A DNA stretch of 6,576 nucleotides, from NCBI GenBank assembly GCA_022563055.1, contig JADFOB010000073.1:1-6576 (forward strand), given 5' to 3'. The notes under the pieces are model-generated. The model did not search any database. It saw only the letters and a list, made by a program, of their open reading frames with translations, and was not told the DNA's origin. Below, one piece after another: positions 5,928-6,576 of this stretch. The translations under genes were made by a program, and so were the position numbers. Within the stretch, counting starts at the first letter, position 1. Each line of letters starts with the position of its first letter. The DNA is from Planctomycetota bacterium. Lineage in GTDB: Bacteria > Planctomycetota > Phycisphaerae > UBA1845.

Positions 5928-6420
5928 CCCGGCCGGACCTAAGTGCCACCGGGAGTGCCACCTTTTCCGGCAGGCAATCTGCGGCGTCCGTCCCGGTGGC
6001 TCGGACTTGAGTTCGTTCTGATGTCGGTCGCGGTCCCGGCAGCTTGGCAATCTCCGCCCGCGGGTCGTGGTAGCTCGCCTTTACGTAGTGTCGAACACGT
6101 GTGCCACCACCCGATCCGTGGCGGGTCAGCCTATCGGCTTTACCCGACGATACGCCGTACTCCATCAGCCAATTGGCGAACGTCGTCTTGAGCGCATGAA
6201 GATCGACACTTTCGCCTTGATCGTTCTCGACTGGAATCCCAGCCCGTTGAAGGTCGCCGTCGAACCATTTGCGTCCGCGTTCCCTCGACCGCCAACCGCC
6301 CTTGAAGGTCCGCAGCCTCGGTACCAACCTGAACACGCTGTCGGTTGGTTTCACGAGCGGCGGCTTCGCACCTGTATACGGGTTTGTGTGGTAGGCCGTT
6401 GCGTTTCCATATCGCTCGAC
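5928..6420 (-). pseudogene. Tyrosine recombinase/integrase, C-terminal catalytic fragment truncated at both ends
   Basis: This is the remnant of a site-specific tyrosine recombinase of the kind that integrates mobile elements. Visible parts, numbered from the GTG at 6354, are SVFRLVPRLRTFKGGW (6-21), KWFDGDLQRAGIPVEN (29-44), the HxxR box as H53-A-L-K56 with Lys replacing the usual Arg, RHG (78-80) and the probable nucleophile Y90 in RHYVK, followed by EIAKLPG. The tail CLPEKVALPVAL (127-138) resembles the low-complexity C-termini of such integrases. The N-terminal arm-binding domain and the first catalytic Arg are missing: the frame opens only at 6420, inside the tRNA-Leu fragment, after a stop in that sequence. 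At the other end the frame runs into the ISKra4-type element and stops within it (5887). It is almost certainly inactive, and it marks the end of an integrated element. Confidence 0.78.
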
Positions 6421-6471
6421 TTAGGATCGAGTGGCCAAGAGGTCGTGGAGGTTCGAGTCGTCTCAGTCGCA
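6414..6471 (+). other. 3' fragment of tRNA-Leu(UAG), probable attachment site
   Basis: The fragment contains a perfect 5-bp anticodon stem (CTCGA 6415-6419 / TCGAG 6427-6431) with loop CTTAGGA and anticodon TAG (6422-6424), the usual class-II long variable arm (GGCC-AAGA-GGTC, 6433-6444), a T arm with loop TTCGAGT (6452-6458) and an acceptor 3' strand CAGTCGC plus discriminator A (6464-6471). The T stem GGAGG/CGTCT has one G:G mismatch, where an intact tRNA would be expected to have C at 6460. The 5' acceptor strand (GCGACTG would be needed) and the D arm are absent in the 70 bases upstream, and no CCA is encoded. It cannot be a functional tRNA. Together with the adjacent integrase remnant it is best read as the displaced attL/attR copy left by integration into a tRNA-Leu gene. 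Confidence 0.8.
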
Positions 6472-6576
6472 ATTGGGTTTTGATGCGAAGAAGGAGTTCA
6501 GCTTGCCGCCGTGGTGTGATGCGGTAAGTGTGGGAGTTACACTGTTCCGCGAATACGCGGATGATGCGGATCGACC
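6472..6576. other. Right edge, no recognisable gene
   Basis: There are about 105 bases beyond the tRNA fragment. Short frames are open on both strands but none has a recognisable protein pattern, and the sequence is cut by the window edge. If the tRNA fragment is an attachment site, this should be flanking DNA on the far side of it. Confidence 0.4.

Noticed and set aside
5941..5962. Direct repeat AGTGCCACC / AGTGCCACC
   Set aside because: It encodes the VALPVAL tail of the integrase remnant, where short low-complexity repeats are usual, so it does not look like a separate element.
6140..6472. Minus-strand frame of about 110 codons crossing the tRNA fragment
   Set aside because: It is out of frame with the recognisable integrase sequence and runs through the tRNA structure. 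The translation is arginine-rich and shadow-like.
1..6576. CRISPR array, toxin-antitoxin pair or defence system
   Set aside because: There are no regularly spaced repeats and no small paired genes. All supportable genes are transposition, recombination, queC or the ASPIC lipoprotein.

Overview
The window is about 60% GC. Its recognisable genes point to a bacterium, most likely a member of the Planctomycetota or a related uncultivated lineage. This rests on the CRTAC1-type ASPIC/UnbV lipoprotein, the style of the tyrosine-integrase remnant and the dense insertion-sequence cargo. It is an inference from gene style; no marker gene is present. Every gene I can support reads on the minus strand, so the biological order runs from high to low coordinates.

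Layout, right to left. (1) 6472-6576: nothing recognisable. (2) 6414-6471, plus strand: the 3' half of a tRNA-Leu(UAG), from the anticodon arm to the discriminator base, with no 5' half. It looks like the attachment site of an integrated element. (3) 5928-6420: the C-terminal part of a tyrosine recombinase. Its frame emerges from the tRNA fragment and is cut at the other end by an insertion sequence. (4) 4397-5927: a 1.53-kb ISKra4-type insertion sequence with 13-bp perfect terminal inverted repeats. Its transposase is split into two frames at a C5/T5 run. (5) 4290-4396: perhaps the last codons of a gene destroyed at this junction. (6) 3490-4212: queC, an apparently intact 7-cyano-7-deazaguanine synthase. 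(7) 3240-3489: an intergenic stretch with a REP-like double hairpin. (8) 708-3239: a large predicted lipoprotein with seven Ca-binding FG-GAP/VCBS motifs, an ASPIC/UnbV domain and TPR-like helices. (9) 1-about 706: a decayed IS5-family element whose transposase has an internal deletion and an amber codon, and which continues past the window edge.

Taken together, two housekeeping or accessory genes (queC and the ASPIC protein) lie between mobile-element debris. The right part reads as the scarred end of a tRNA-Leu-integrated island: tRNA fragment, then integrase remnant, then an IS in the integrase tail. The IS has no visible target duplication, so a deletion or recombination probably joined the island to the queC side. 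I see no CRISPR array, no defence system and no convincing new multi-gene system. The most informative signals are the tRNA/integrase scar and the frame-split transposase.
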